A stretch of DNA of 64,000 nucleotides from assembly GCF_008831285.2 (NCBI RefSeq), contig NC_045143.1:682001-746000 (forward strand), in the 5' to 3' direction. The DNA comes from Nymphaea colorata. Taxonomy: Eukaryota; Streptophyta; Magnoliopsida; Nymphaeales; Nymphaeaceae. Both the position numbers and the translations under genes were made by a program. Each line of letters starts with the position of its first letter. Position 1 is the first letter of the stretch. The notes beneath the pieces were generated by a model. That model saw only the letters and a program-made list of their open reading frames with translations, was not told the origin of the DNA and ran no database searches. Positions 35,457-53,281 of the stretch are shown piece after piece.

Positions 35457-38214
35457 TTACCTAATATTAGCATCACCAACCTTGCTGCCTGTTTTGGAGA
35501 TGCCATTCCCATTATTTTCTTTCTCAGTTAGGATTTGCTGGTCCTCTTCTGCCAAGTCTCTCTCTCCAATCTCCATCACATCATTGACGGATCCAACCTC
35601 ATCAGCTTGTATACCAGTTTCGAGTTTGGTGAGGGTTACTTTGCCATGTGCTTGATAATCCCTAACATTCAATTGTGTTTGTACATTGACAGCTAAGGAA
35701 ACAGCATGATCCAGGATAAGAGAGTCATGTGGTGGACGGTAAAGCACATTATTCAAAGTGTGCTTGTAACAGGAAAGACTGATTGATGGTGCCGTAGATA
35801 CTAGATGGCGACAAACTTTTGCAACCTTGATAACATGCTTACAGAGGTTGCCCATTCTTGACCAATCACAATCACACAATGCATATTCAGAACCAGGATT
35901 AAGAACTACATGGACACTTTCGTGGTCACTCTGATTGATTATTTTTGCATATCCATCTTCGAGGACAACAGCAGAATCTGGAATTAACAATGCTTCCCGC
36001 CAAGATGTTAGGCCGCTCTCCCATTCGAGTTTCTTGTATCGAACGAAATCATTCCGCCCAGCATACTCATCAAGCCAGAAGTAAGAATGCACCTTTGTTG
36101 CTAATTTATCAGCCAACCAATCAGCACGTTGGTACACATTTGTTTGTTTTTCATTTAATAATCTAAGTTTCAACCTGTAGTGGTAGTTTTCCATTGCAGC
36201 ACAAGCCTCCTGACTTGAGAATGGGAAGCTCTTGAGTGCTTCAACCCACGTCCCTATCAAAAATCAGTCACAGAAAAAATTAAGAAACGGAAATTCCTCA
36301 AGCAATGAGAATCTACAGAAGGAATGCCACCAACCAATTCTGGGCAACCATGTGGAGGTGAAGTATTCCAAGAAGCCAGTGCTGTCAATAAAGTCCTCTA
36401 GAAACTCCTGGAAAGATTCATCACAACTATGTCTCCCGCGTAGCCTATAAATTGCCTGTCCCAACCGTTTAAATATCTCAACCTGCGTTTCAGTTTCTGA
36501 GCACATTTTGTTGAGGTTTTTGTGCCATGCATGTCGAACACGCCAAAAGGAAACCAAAATAGAGCACTGAAACACCTCTCTGTGTAAGTAGATGAAAAAA
36601 CAGTTAGCAGACAAGATTCTAAGAGACAAAAATAATTGTTAAGCAATAAAACGATGAACAAGGAAACTGCAGGACTACTTGATTGTCGGGATATCAGTAG
36701 TTGGATCATCAATTATAAACCCAGCCAATTTCCACATTTGATCCTTCGCATGAACCCTGTTGTAGAGAGCCCTGATCCACTTGTATGAATCAACAGTGGC
36801 AAAGCGTGTTGTTATAATCCAGGCAATAGGGATTAGAACTTTTTCTTTGTTGAAGACAAGAAGACTGTGGAGAGCATACTGCACAAAGGATGAAAACCAT
36901 AGTTACAGCATTATCATGCATATTCAAATTCATGTGCTACAAATTAAATTCAAGGCATGGAAGATTGTAAATGAGTCCGTAAAAGCCGATAATATCCACT
37001 AGCAACTCGAAAACATACAAACAACCACAATTTAACAGCTCAATCTAAGTCTCAACTTGGACAGTCTACTGCATGCTAAAACTTGCTCCCGCCAAACTCA
37101 AGAGGCCATTTGCAGTCACCCTTGTTCAAAGGCGCTTCATTGAGGTAAAAGATTACCAAAAAAGAGATAACAAGAAAATCACAACAGGAAGAAAACCTTC
37201 AGCTTGTTCATCCCAAATCTTGAATTGTATACGATAAGGCCGTGATTACCAAACTGAATCATCTGTTGAAGCTGCCACTCTGACTGAAGGCCCAAAACAA
37301 AAGGTCCCGTCTCAGAAAAATCTTCATAGAAGAAAACACAGTTCTGATGACACTGGACCCACATTCCCACACTAACTGTATCGTCTGCATCAAATTTAAA
37401 AGTAGAACGCCTAACATTTCTCTCCAATGTACGAACATGGCGATGGGTAAGCAGGTCATCTCGGTTACGTGGGCCTCCTTGCTTCTCTACCATCTCTGAG
37501 TGCCTCTGCATTATGCTCTCAACAGGCACACCAACATGCAATAAGGAAACAATACGAAGACGGAGGTCCTCAGAGAAGTCGGGAGCAAACATTGCACGAG
37601 TACCAACAGCTTTTACATCCAACGGACCATGACAAGGTAAGCCTTTCACATCAACATGCCTCCGCTTGTTATAAATGATAAGTGCAACTGATGGGTCATC
37701 TACTAATTTCTTCACAATGAAGTGGCAAACACAGCCTCTCTTGATATTTGGTCGCCCAACTGTCTTCTTCTTATGTTTCACAAAATTCCTTCTGCTGGGC
37801 CGGGAAACCCCACCTTTTCTATAATCATCTGGGCCAAATGAACACCAATACCTGAAACATTGTGTTTAACATCTCTCTTGAAGCTATAACTAAAGTCCGT
37901 TGATAGAAGTGAAAAGCAGCAATAGTAAGTCCAAATACTTACAGGATGTACTCAAGATATGCATCAACCCTTGGTTTCAAGACTGCATCTTTTGGTCTTC
38001 TCCTTCTAGCTTCAACATGAAACCTAGTTGGACATTCAGAATTGGAGGATTCTCCCCTCACGAAGTCATCCACTCTAGAGAAGGGAATGCGTGCAACCCT
38101 GTCTACCTCCTGCTTCCACCCATCCACATTAGACCAGACAAGATCAGCAGCAGAGAAATCTAAGGTCGGTGGGTCTTGTATAGGAAGTGTGAGAATGTCG
38201 TCCCATCTAGCCAT
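35457..38214 (-). CDS. SWIM zinc-finger protein, MULE transposase-related (At4g13970/At1g60560-like)
   Basis: A plant single-copy-type nuclear protein of unknown function, related to Mutator-like transposases and FAR1/FRS factors. Model: complement(join(35457..36253,36335..36579,36679..36878,37197..37851,37943..38214)), 2169 nt, 722 aa, all GT-AG and in phase. The N-terminus MARWDDILTLP and VDDFVRGES, CPTRFHVEAR, and GCVCHFIVKKL match the plant family, forming a degraded DNA-binding region. The middle (LQQMIQFG, AWIITTRFATVDSYKWIRALYNRVHAKD, GFIIDDP) is the transposase-derived RNase-H-like fold. The SWIM finger is CDCDWSRMGNLCKH, i.e. CxCx8CxH. The tail is acidic. The start is fixed by homology and lies directly after an acceptor (CTCAG|ATGG), so the upstream intron is wholly in the 5' UTR. 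The stop at 35457 may shorten the tail (see the neighbouring entry). Confidence 0.9.
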
Positions 38215-40576
38215 CTGAGTCAGGAAATAAAACAACACCAATGAGCATCAATGGACACCTCATGACACAAAATGATAAACAAGTGAAAAACATAGATGAA
38301 CCAATTCCAAGGATGACTTGGTGTCATGGACGAAAGTAAAGTTGGCTTACTGAGGGACCCTTTCTTAACTAATATATGATGACTGCTGTTAGCACCAAAA
38401 GTTACACCATATCCAGTACCCATAAGAAGATCTTTCAACAGTTACAGAACTGGAGTGGCCTTAAAATGGTTTGGTTTAATCATTGCAGTTTCACTTGCAA
38501 TCTGTTTGTGAATGCTGCAGCGGTGGACAACACTAAAAACTAATATTGATATTTTCTGTTTCAGGTAGAGGAGATTGTCCTTCAGAGAACCTCTAGACAG
38601 TGAAGATTTTTTCCTGGGTTGTTGGCTGTGAGCTAGATTTTTTTTTTGTTAACCACAAACAATCATCAGAGGACCGAACTTTGTTTCAAATTTTAGCCAA
38701 TGGTTCCAGCTTTAAGTTTGTTCTCCATAAATAAAAATCCAAGTACAAGAAATTCACAAAAAAAAAAGATGATATTCCGTGTCCTCTTCACCAGCCATAA
38801 GCCTCAGAAAATCCAATAGCAACCTAACCCAAAACAAAGCGAAAAATTGATGCTGAATTCCTGCAAGAATGACAAAAAGATATGCCTATTTAATCCCAAC
38901 AGTGGTACAATAAACCCAATATTGGCAATGCTCAGCTGTCAAAAAGAAAGGCCAACCGTAATGGAATAATATGGCTCAGCAAATATCGATGAGAACTAAG
39001 AAGTTGTGGGATCTAATGGTAACCCAAAACCGAAAAAAAAAATTCAATGCATGTTTCATCAAACAATAACAATTGATAATTTTAAATCTGGATTGAAAAC
39101 TTCCGGCCATCAAACATAACAGAAAAATGGAACAAGGAATATTCATCATGATTCGGTACCTCAAATACCCCCAAGGTTCTTGTATGTCAAAACATGATTG
39201 AAGCGATGAACTGATTGTTTTGCCTGCATTCTCTACTATGCATTTCTTCCATGACAATGCTCAAATTTGCTAGCATGGACAAGTTATATAGCTTTGAAGG
39301 GTTTTATAGTTTATCTCGGTAGAAAACTAGCTGTTGCAAGCATTTACTTAAGGACTATGTATTCTATTCCATCTATGTCGAAGATAGAAGATGACCAACT
39401 AGTACACCACATGAGCTTGGGAAGATGGATGGTGGATGAACAGGCAATGCGATTATACAAACAAGGAACTGCCATAGTGAACCAAATTATGCAGGAACCC
39501 AAAAAATTCAATCAGGAGGTACCCAGTAAACAATTTCGTAATGAGAAAATTTTGATAGCAATTAGCAAAAAGCTCGCGGGGTGGCGAATGCAGTGACAGT
39601 ACTAAGAAAAATAAAGAGAAGCTGCGAATGTTTGTACAGTGTAATGAAATTTTGTGAGAACGTGAAGGAGATTTTTGGAGGGCATTCTTCAAAGCTGGAG
39701 CTAGCTGGTAACTGCCCTCTGTAGTGAGATTAGGTGGACAAATTCAAGTTCACTGGTACGGATGCACCTCTTTTTCCGGTATCAAAACCTCTAATCTGCA
39801 TATTATGTGTGTATTTAACTGGTTTGGATGCAACTTTTTTGCACCACTTCAGCCGATCTGAGATTTTATATTGTACCATATCTTTCAAAAGTTCTATTGC
39901 ACGCAATATCATATCTGGCTTTAGAGAATGTGTCACATGGACCGGCCCAAAAGAACATGAGATATGCCATTTTGAAGGGATATCCTATTGAAACTATAAC
40001 AAGTTTACCTGTTTCACCAGACCGTAGATGGACACTAGGCAGCCAGAAGCATCAATTTCTCACTTGCAGCATGAAGTATCAATTTCACACGTGCAGCACC
40101 AACAATAGGGATGTTTGAACTATTTATTATGAGTAGAAGGGAAAAGTGGGGAAAGGGTCACACGTACACATTTACTAAAAATTATTTGGTGAACAGTTTG
40201 CATACAAAAGACGCTATTAATGAGGTATCTGTAGCTCCAGATAACTAGATGTAAAACCAACCAGCCCATTTAGAGAATGCAAGAAAAAGATACAACTCGT
40301 CCACCGACCTGTTTACCAGAGACTAGTTTGCAGGATTGCTCCCACAACAACGATGAAAGTACCCTCGTTTAGCATGCAGAAGTCCACGACCTGCTCAGCA
40401 AAGGGCAGTCCAGGCCAATCTAATGTCTAGGTCCCTTGCTTCCCCCTTCGTTTCCCTCTTTGTTCTCAAATCATTAAAGCCTTTAAAGCACAACGAAACC
40501 CTAAAACTCAGTCACGCATTCATGAAAATGAAGGCTTGCGCAAGATGAAATCGTCTTGCCTCAGTCGCAGGCTTAC
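38215..40576 (-). other. 5' UTR intron of the SWIM gene
   Basis: An acceptor abuts the start codon (38215). A matching donor, GGAG|GTAAGC, lies at 40577/40576, just inside a GC-rich CGG-repeat leader (gctgccagcggcggcggcgg near 40641). This gives a 2.36 kb leader intron. Two plus-strand open frames inside it (39267-39596 and 39734-40118) have no recognisable family and I do not call them genes. Confidence 0.5.
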
Positions 40577-40760
40577 CTCCTTGGATGATGGCTGCTATTT
40601 GGCGTTAGCACAAAGAGAGAGACCTGAACAACTCGCATAAGCTGCCAGCGGCGGCGGCGGTGAGAGGTACATAGCAGGATGAGCCGTTCGCGCGAGAGAT
40701 ATACGACAGGGTCGAGGAGGACCTGCGTAGCGCGAGACGACGGAACTCCACAATTCCGGA
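40577..40760 (-). other. Probable 5' UTR exon of the SWIM gene
   Basis: GC-rich block with a CGG run, ending at the donor described for the leader intron. A telo-box-like AAACCCTAAAA occurs nearby at about 40496-40506, inside the intron. The exon's outer limit is not visible. Confidence 0.4.
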
Positions 40761-41949
40761 ACGAGGCGTAGAAAACATCTAATTAGCTCCCAGATTTTTC
40801 ACCATAATGTCATAAAGCGCCGCACAGGTCGAATGGTTCCCATACGAGCTTCATTTGTCTTTAGGTTTTCTTTTTTTACCTCTTATGAATCAGGTTCAAC
40901 TTATATCATGTCGTGTTAAAAAACTTTTCAAAAAATGAGTCGTTTCAACGTTCACGTTTTAGTTTTGTTTTCACCATCACGCATGGCTTTTATTTAACTT
41001 CGTTTCGACTTAATTATTAAAAAAAAATAGTTTGAAAGTAAGTGAAAACTGTATAAAAATAAATCAATTAATTTTAGTGTGGATATTATGCCCAACATGA
41101 GATCAATAATTTTATGACAGATTTTTTACCACATCTAGCATGGAAGCATGTATAAAAACTCATATATACATCAAATCCATGGATTTAAAATTTGGAGTAA
41201 TCAAACGCCCTCTTAATAATAATAAGTAAAGATGTCAATAGAACTGATTAGTATCCGACCAAAGTGCCTCGAAAGGGTCATATGTGAATAAAAACTAAGC
41301 ATTCAATTAGAATAACAGATTGGATTCGTATTTGATAAATGTCAGTCAATTGGATTTAGTTTTCGATCCAGTTTGATCTAAACATCCAACTGAGATTAAA
41401 TTCCAATTTAAATTCAGATTCACTCAAGTGTTCTTCTACATCAAATATTTGTACACTTTGGAAGTTCGAGTTCTTAACATACCATGATATGTTAAGTGTA
41501 TTATAAACGAATCATGCAGTTATGTTATCGCAATTTGTTTCGTCCGATTGCTTATCGCTTATTAGTAAATGTCATTTTATTGTAAAGGAGAATCTCCAAC
41601 TAGCAATTGGATACAAGTCTCTGCAACCAAATACGACCACATGAATTGAAATTTCATTTCATATCTATCGCCATCTTACACGCAGCTGTTTAATATGCAC
41701 AATCATGAGCGATGAATGAAACTACAAAGAATAAAAAGCTCAACGAATGACTAAACAAGGAAGCTTATTGAGTGAGCTGATCGACACATTATGAGAAACT
41801 CATTCCAAACATAAACTGGGGGTTTTAAAAGAAGAACTTACTGTTTGACTTGTCATCTAAACTTACAAAGTAGATTTAAAAAAAATGATTGAAAAGCATG
41901 GTTTTCACAAAGCCTATTTTCTTGAGGTGATTTTCACAAAACTGTACGG
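40761..41949. other. AT-rich spacer upstream of the SWIM gene
   Basis: No gene. Includes a short palindromic segment (aaatccatggattt, about 41176-41189) followed by ggagtaatcaaacgccctcttaa, which resembles a MITE terminus, and iterated gatccag/ggattcg words at 41330-41420. Confidence 0.5.
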
Positions 41950-42118
41950 CTGCGGTAAATTTTACTCGGTAACTGTTGAGTGCATCGAACGCGAACTCGT
42001 TGTAAGCCGGTTAAATTTCACCCGGTAAAATGTTTGAGAGCTGAGAGCTCGGACTTTTTGCCATGGATTTCTTCGAGAGCCGTTAGGGCTCTAAAAAAAA
42101 ACCCGGTGTTTTCTCCTC
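41950..42118. repeat. TE-terminus-like motifs, left group
   Basis: Contains ggtaaattttactcggtaac ... gcatcgaacgcg and ggttaaatttcacccggtaaa, which resemble the motif repeated at 44537-44734. Confidence 0.45.
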
Positions 42119-42415
42119 TTTCCCCTCCTTCGCCTCTTCCCTTCTCCTCTCTCTGTCTGTCGTTCTTCTCGCAGAGCCTCTCCTCTCTCGCTCTCTCCGT
42201 CCTATCCCCCGTTTTCTCTTGTCTTTCCCCTCCGTCGCCTCTTCCCCTCTCCTCTCTCGGTCTCTCGTTCCTGTCCGCTCTCAGAGCCTCTCCTCTCTCG
42301 CTGCCTCTTTCCCCTCCGTCGCCTCTTCCCCTCTCCTCTATCGGTCTCTCGTTCCTCTCCTCTCTTGCTCTCTTGCTCTCTCGTTCCTCTCCTCTGTCGC
42401 TCTATCTTCATTCAG
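42119..42415 (+). repeat. Pyrimidine-rich minisatellite, about three units
   Basis: Three head-to-tail units start at about 42119, 42223 and 42307, each beginning tttcccctcc(g/t)tcgcctc and containing ctcctctc..ggtctctcgttcct. Unit length varies (about 104, 84 and 110). The strand is almost pure C/T, so long artificial Ser/Leu/Pro frames and Arg/Glu frames appear on either strand. Confidence 0.85.
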
Positions 42416-43604
42416 ACGCAGGACCTCAGGCACCATCTTCAACAGGAAATTTCTGTTCTTCCCTCTTGGCTACTCCTTTACTAAGGTATGTGGCGATTTC
42501 TCATTCACTGGTAACAGCTATCTGTGTTTACTTCAGCTACCTCTGTTTCTGTTGAATTTTACAATGATATTAGGGCTAGAACATGAAACGGACAAATGGG
42601 ATGGTTTTTCCGTTTTTCTACCTAGGAAGCGCCTGAAAAGTAGAACATGACCAGGGAAAGAAAAAGATCATTTTGCTTATTTATTGTTATATGCATGGGA
42701 CAACTCAACTTAAGAGAAAGAAGAAGAAGAAGTAGGGTCTTAAGTAAAAATTGTCAAGAAGAAGAAGAGGGCCTATGTTTTGCTTATTGATGGTTTACGT
42801 GCATCAAATTGTGGCTGGATTAATAAGTGGATGTAAATAGGTACAAATAAAAGTTGTCTTTCATACATGCCATTCCTGATGTTACTATTGGTCGATTGCA
42901 AATGCTTGCCTTCTGTTTGTTCCTTAGTGATCTTAATCAAAAACTTTCCTTCCATAATGCTATGAATATTCTTTGCTAGAAAAGAACTGCATCGTAGAAA
43001 TTGGACTAATGCATCTGTTGATATTCTTTTCTTATACTTCGTCTGCATCTCAACTAAAAATTGGTGCTTCCAATTTTATTACTGTATATCTTCTTTTGCC
43101 TGTTAGCAACATATTCACAAATACCAATGCTATTTTGGAAGATATTATTTTTATTGCCAAAAACAGCATTAAACATTTTTGATAGGGATCCTAATATTTT
43201 AAAATATTGTCAAGAAAAATGTTATTGGGTTGGTATCGTTATTTTATGTCTTATTTTCCTTTTTATAAGAAATACTTGAAATGCGCTTTTAGTTTTTGTT
43301 TGTTTTAATTTTTTTAAATATTAATAACTATGTTGAATTTTTTGTCAATATATTTGCAAGAAAATTAGTTGAAGGCTCTTCATTTCATATCTTTTCTGTT
43401 TGTATCTATCTTAATTGTTTCAGTTCCAAGATTTTGCTCAAGAAAAATAATTTTTCAGAAAAATTCTCAACGTTGTTACTGTTCTTGGCAACTTGGAGCA
43501 TCTTTTAGGACTTAAGACTAATGCTTGCTTTTCCTGCTTGTAGTGGGTGTTGGAAATTTCTGACAAACCCGGGCAAGAAGAGCCAGAGCCTGCATTTAAG
43601 GTGA
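42416..43604 (+). other. Possible spliced non-coding or unrecognised transcript
   Basis: After the minisatellite comes a segment (42416-42486) ending CTAAG|GTATGT, a strong donor. A 57-base block at 43544-43600, bordered by TTGTAG| and TTTAAG|GTGAGT, would make a tidy exon reading WVLEISDKPGQEEPEPAFK. I do not recognise the peptide and cannot link it to a family. It could be a distal leader of KRR1, an independent transcript, or chance. Confidence 0.3.
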
Positions 43605-44536
43605 GTTTACATTCATGCAGTTGTTTGAATTAATTTGCAGTCGAAATTGTGGCACTGATGGAGAATTGTAGTTTCTTGCTCTTTGATTTTGAGAGCCAAT
43701 GCATAATTTCTTAATGCTATGTGCACTTGTGCTTACACCTTGAGAATGTTTTCTATCTGATTTCTCATGGCTGGCTAAGTTGTTCATCAAATGTCCTCTC
43801 TACTCTACTATCTGGCTGCACATATGTAATTGCCATAATGCCGAAAGTCTGAAGTTAAAGGATGACTTTGATGATTGTCATGAATGGGCAACAACTAGAA
43901 GCGCCACAACCAACACCATCCTTCTGTCAGTCTGTATATACTATGTACAATGTCTCAGTTCTTAGACGCTGTAAATATATGAAGTTTTCAAGTTGTTATA
44001 GTTCTTGATGCCTTGCCTTGTTATTTGTTGTATTGTTTGCTGCATTTGTTTTTCATAGCAAATTTTATCTCTATAATTGCAAGTGCATCATTTCATTGCT
44101 TCTTACCTTTTTGACTTAATTGAGTTGACCATTGATGTGTTAGCAGCCCTTTTTGACTTCTTTTGTGATTACCTGTTTTCTTTGTTGGATATGTACTCAT
44201 TAAACTTATATTTTGGATGGGAATACAGGCTTTTGTTAATGTTTTATAACTTTCATACATGTTTAACTGTGTTATGGTTCTAACTTCTATTTGGTCAACT
44301 ACATTGAACTCGTGGATGTCATGGTTCTAACTGTGTTACTTTTTTTTGTACCTTAAATTTTTTTGGTACTGCATGCTTAATGCGTAGGTGTAAACCTCAA
44401 CATTTTGTTGTTTTAGAATATTATCTTTCAATTTGTTCCCACATGAAATTGGGGAGAAGAAGAAAAAAAAAAAAAAACAACTACTACTAACAGTCCCAAA
44501 GAAAGTCTCTCAAATTTTCTACATTGTGCATTAAAC

Positions 44537-44734
44537 AAGGTTAATTTTACCCTGCAAAAAACTATCTGTGCATCAAACATGGTTAATTTTACCACGTTAA
44601 ATTCTACCCTTCAATCAAACAGAGCCTCATATTGGAAGAGGGAGAAATTTCATCATGTAAATTTTTCCAAAAGAATTTACCATGGTAAATTTACCACGTT
44701 AAATTCTTCTTTGCCATCAAACGGGGCCTAATAG
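44537..44734 (+). mobile_element. Nested MITE-like termini
   Basis: Three degenerate direct copies of a motif ggttaattttaccacgtta ... catcaaacggggcct occur at about 44537-44580, 44578-44632 and 44681-44732. The CAAACGGGGCCTAA end is like the outward ends of plant MITEs of the Tourist/Harbinger or hAT kind (AGGCCCCGTTTG inverted). No clean paired left end is found nearby apart from the related motifs at 41950-42050, so the family and the boundaries are uncertain. Confidence 0.4.
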
Positions 44735-44799
44735 TTACTAGACTTCTTTGAATTGCAAATCATAAAGTCTAAAAAGAGCAAGTATGCACCAAGAGAGGG

Positions 44800-45013
44800 A
44801 GCATTTCTGTCGGACGTCCTTGTCCTAACCGCAACGTGCCACTTAAGAGAACCGTCCGATTAAAAGAATCGGACTTCTCATTGCCCCATCAATCAGTGCG
44901 GGGCTTCATTTCCCGCCTCTCTTTCTCCCTCTCCAACCGTCCCCTGCTGCGAGAGTCGTGCCTCTGCCAATCGTCGTCGTCAGTGACATCGGAAGTGTTT
45001 TCATCATCCACAG
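44800..45013 (+). other. Probable 5' UTR exon of KRR1
   Basis: A GC-richer segment ending CCACAG|GTAAGC at 45013. The acceptor TGATAG|GCTGAACG at 46980/46981 opens the exon that carries the KRR1 start codon, giving a leader intron of about 1.97 kb (45014-46980). The upstream limit is not determined. Confidence 0.5.
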
Positions 45014-45589
45014 GTAAGCTCGTATCCCCTTTTTCTTTCTCTCTCTATCTGCCCACAGCCACCACCCGTGGCCAGCCTGAGCCGGATGCGGTGGCCGAGC
45101 AGCACCTTCTCTCTCTGTCTCTCGCGGCCCATGGCCGGCCGCGCCCCCCAATCTTTCTCGCAGGCCATGGGTGGCTGCGCTCTCTGTCTCTCTCGCTGCC
45201 CATGGCCAGCAGTCATGCATGCCGACCCAGGGGGGGCTGTGACGACAACCCCGTCCCAGCTCATCCATTCTGTCTCTTGGAATGACCAACAATAGCTGTT
45301 TGATTAGAAAAATCGAACGCTTCTTGTTTGCCGAATATTTTCATGGAACGAACGAAGAAATTATATATATATAGTCCTTTTCTCTTTCTTCTCTGGCTCT
45401 GTACCAGTCTGCTTAACCCATGAAACCCTCTCCTTTCCTTTTCTCACCGCCGGATGATAGGTTCGCCGAAGTCACCGCTGAAGGGTCGGTTCATTCGAAG
45501 TCTACTTAGCTCCGTGGCCCTCTCTCTTCCATAACTGCAGTACTGGTGGCCGCTAAACAGGTTTCCCTCTCTCTCTATTGAGGGCAGCT

Positions 45590-45675
45590 GTCCAGAAATG
45601 TCCTGCCATCCGCCCTCGCCCCTCTCTCTCTCTATATTGTTCCTCTCTCTCTCTCTCTCTCCCTCCCTCTTTCAG
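45590..45675. repeat. CT-rich low-complexity tract in the KRR1 leader intron
   Basis: Runs of tctctc with occasional interruptions, within a longer pyrimidine-biased stretch (45020-45770). Confidence 0.75.
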
Positions 45676-46463
45676 TCCTACCTGTCTCTCTGTTGCGAAC
45701 GATGGCTTCCGGTCAGCAATGGCCGGCCGGCAGCCCTTGTCTCTCTCCCTCTCTCGATTTAGGGCTGCCTGATATACTGTCAGTTTCCCGTTGATTTATT
45801 TGTTTTTTCAATTGTTTCATGCCTCAATATTTTTTTATTGTTGCATTTGGCGTGGCTTTTAGAAGCTTTTCATTGAGGGTTTTTTGCACGTTTGAGTTCA
45901 GTTTGCTTCCATTCTTGTGGCGGTTGCCTTAATCATCACGAGAATATGAGTTTAAGCAACAGGTTTATGCAAAGGAGTTGGTTGTGTCTAAACTCTGTAA
46001 TCTGCTGCATTTTGGGGCGATGATTCTGTTTCTTCTGTGGAGGAATAGGATAGGTCACAGATTGATTTAGGTTGAGGTCGGGTCCTTGGTTAATAGTTAG
46101 TCTTGAATTTTATTTTAAGTTTTAAATTTTCATCAGCTGAGTAGAATAGGTTGCTCTAGTTTAGTTTGTGTTTAGACAATTTGTTTCTAACCTAATTATT
46201 TGCCGATTTTATAGGGTGTTAACTGTAGTTCCTTTATGTAACTTAGTGTATAATTTCTAGTTGTATTGCTGCAGTCCTCTAATGATATGTGGTTGCCACA
46301 AGTATTGCCACAACATACTTGAAATTTCTGTATAATTCAAAAGTTCACACAAATCGACTTAAGTTGGCCTCCCTTTTTCTTGTTCTTTTTTCCCCCTCAA
46401 ACAAATGAAATATTTGGAAAACATACATACTGAAGGCAAAATTTTAACTGTGAAATTTAAGTA

Positions 46464-46815
46464 GACCTAGAAAGTATTGTTGGGATAGGTCATTTCTACA
46501 AAAAAAATTTGCATATATAGGATGTGGCTAGAGCAGGTTGATTTGAGGATCACCACCCATATGTTTGAGTTATTTTCGTTATGATTTCGTGATTGTGGTT
46601 CTAGCTTATTTACATTATGAATACAACTTGATTTTGCAACTGAACTGTGTGTAGAAGGTATTGTTAGGAGAGGTCATTTGACAAGAGATGACCTTCATGT
46701 AGAAGGTATTGTTGGGGCATGTCGATTTAGGGACGACCCCACATTTGTTGGAGTTGTTTTCACTATTATTTTGTGATTGTGGATTTCATTATATTGTGAA
46801 TATAAATTGATTATG
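46464..46815 (+). repeat. Diverged tandem duplication in the KRR1 leader intron
   Basis: Ordered blocks occur twice about 185 bases apart: tagaa(a/g)gtattgttggg, then gttgattt/gtcgattt, tttg(a/t)..gagtt.ttttc, gtgattgtgg, and attatgaatac/attgtgaatat. A third partial copy of the first block (gtagaaggtattgttagg) sits at about 46652. Confidence 0.65.
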
Positions 46816-47072
46816 GTTTACATGTTCATGTTTATGTGAAACCTGATCAATACGAGTTTGATGTGTTTTTACGTGGTATTTTAGCTGTACTTTTTCAAAA
46901 TTTTCATTACCATTGTGGATATAATATATCTTACAAATTTGATCTTGAAGTTGATGCCCTAATGCTTTGCTTTATGATAGGCTGAACGCCTTTCTTCACC
47001 TCATCACATTTTACAACATTGGCCTGGAGGGAAACTGAAGAGTTAAAGAGGGAGAGAGAGCAGGAGGGGGCA

Positions 47073-53281
<6,209 letters not shown>

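Noticed and set aside
39267-40118. Plus-strand frames of 96-109 aa in the SWIM leader intron
   Set aside because: No family signature; each is short and ends without splice or repeat context. A decayed repeat is possible.
41170-41212. Palindrome aaatccatggattt followed by a caaacgccctcttaa end
   Set aside because: Looks like one MITE terminus but no partner end or target duplication is found, so no element is called.
41980-42650. Ser/Leu/Pro-rich frames of 143-191 aa and an Arg/Glu-rich minus frame
   Set aside because: Products of the pyrimidine-rich minisatellite.
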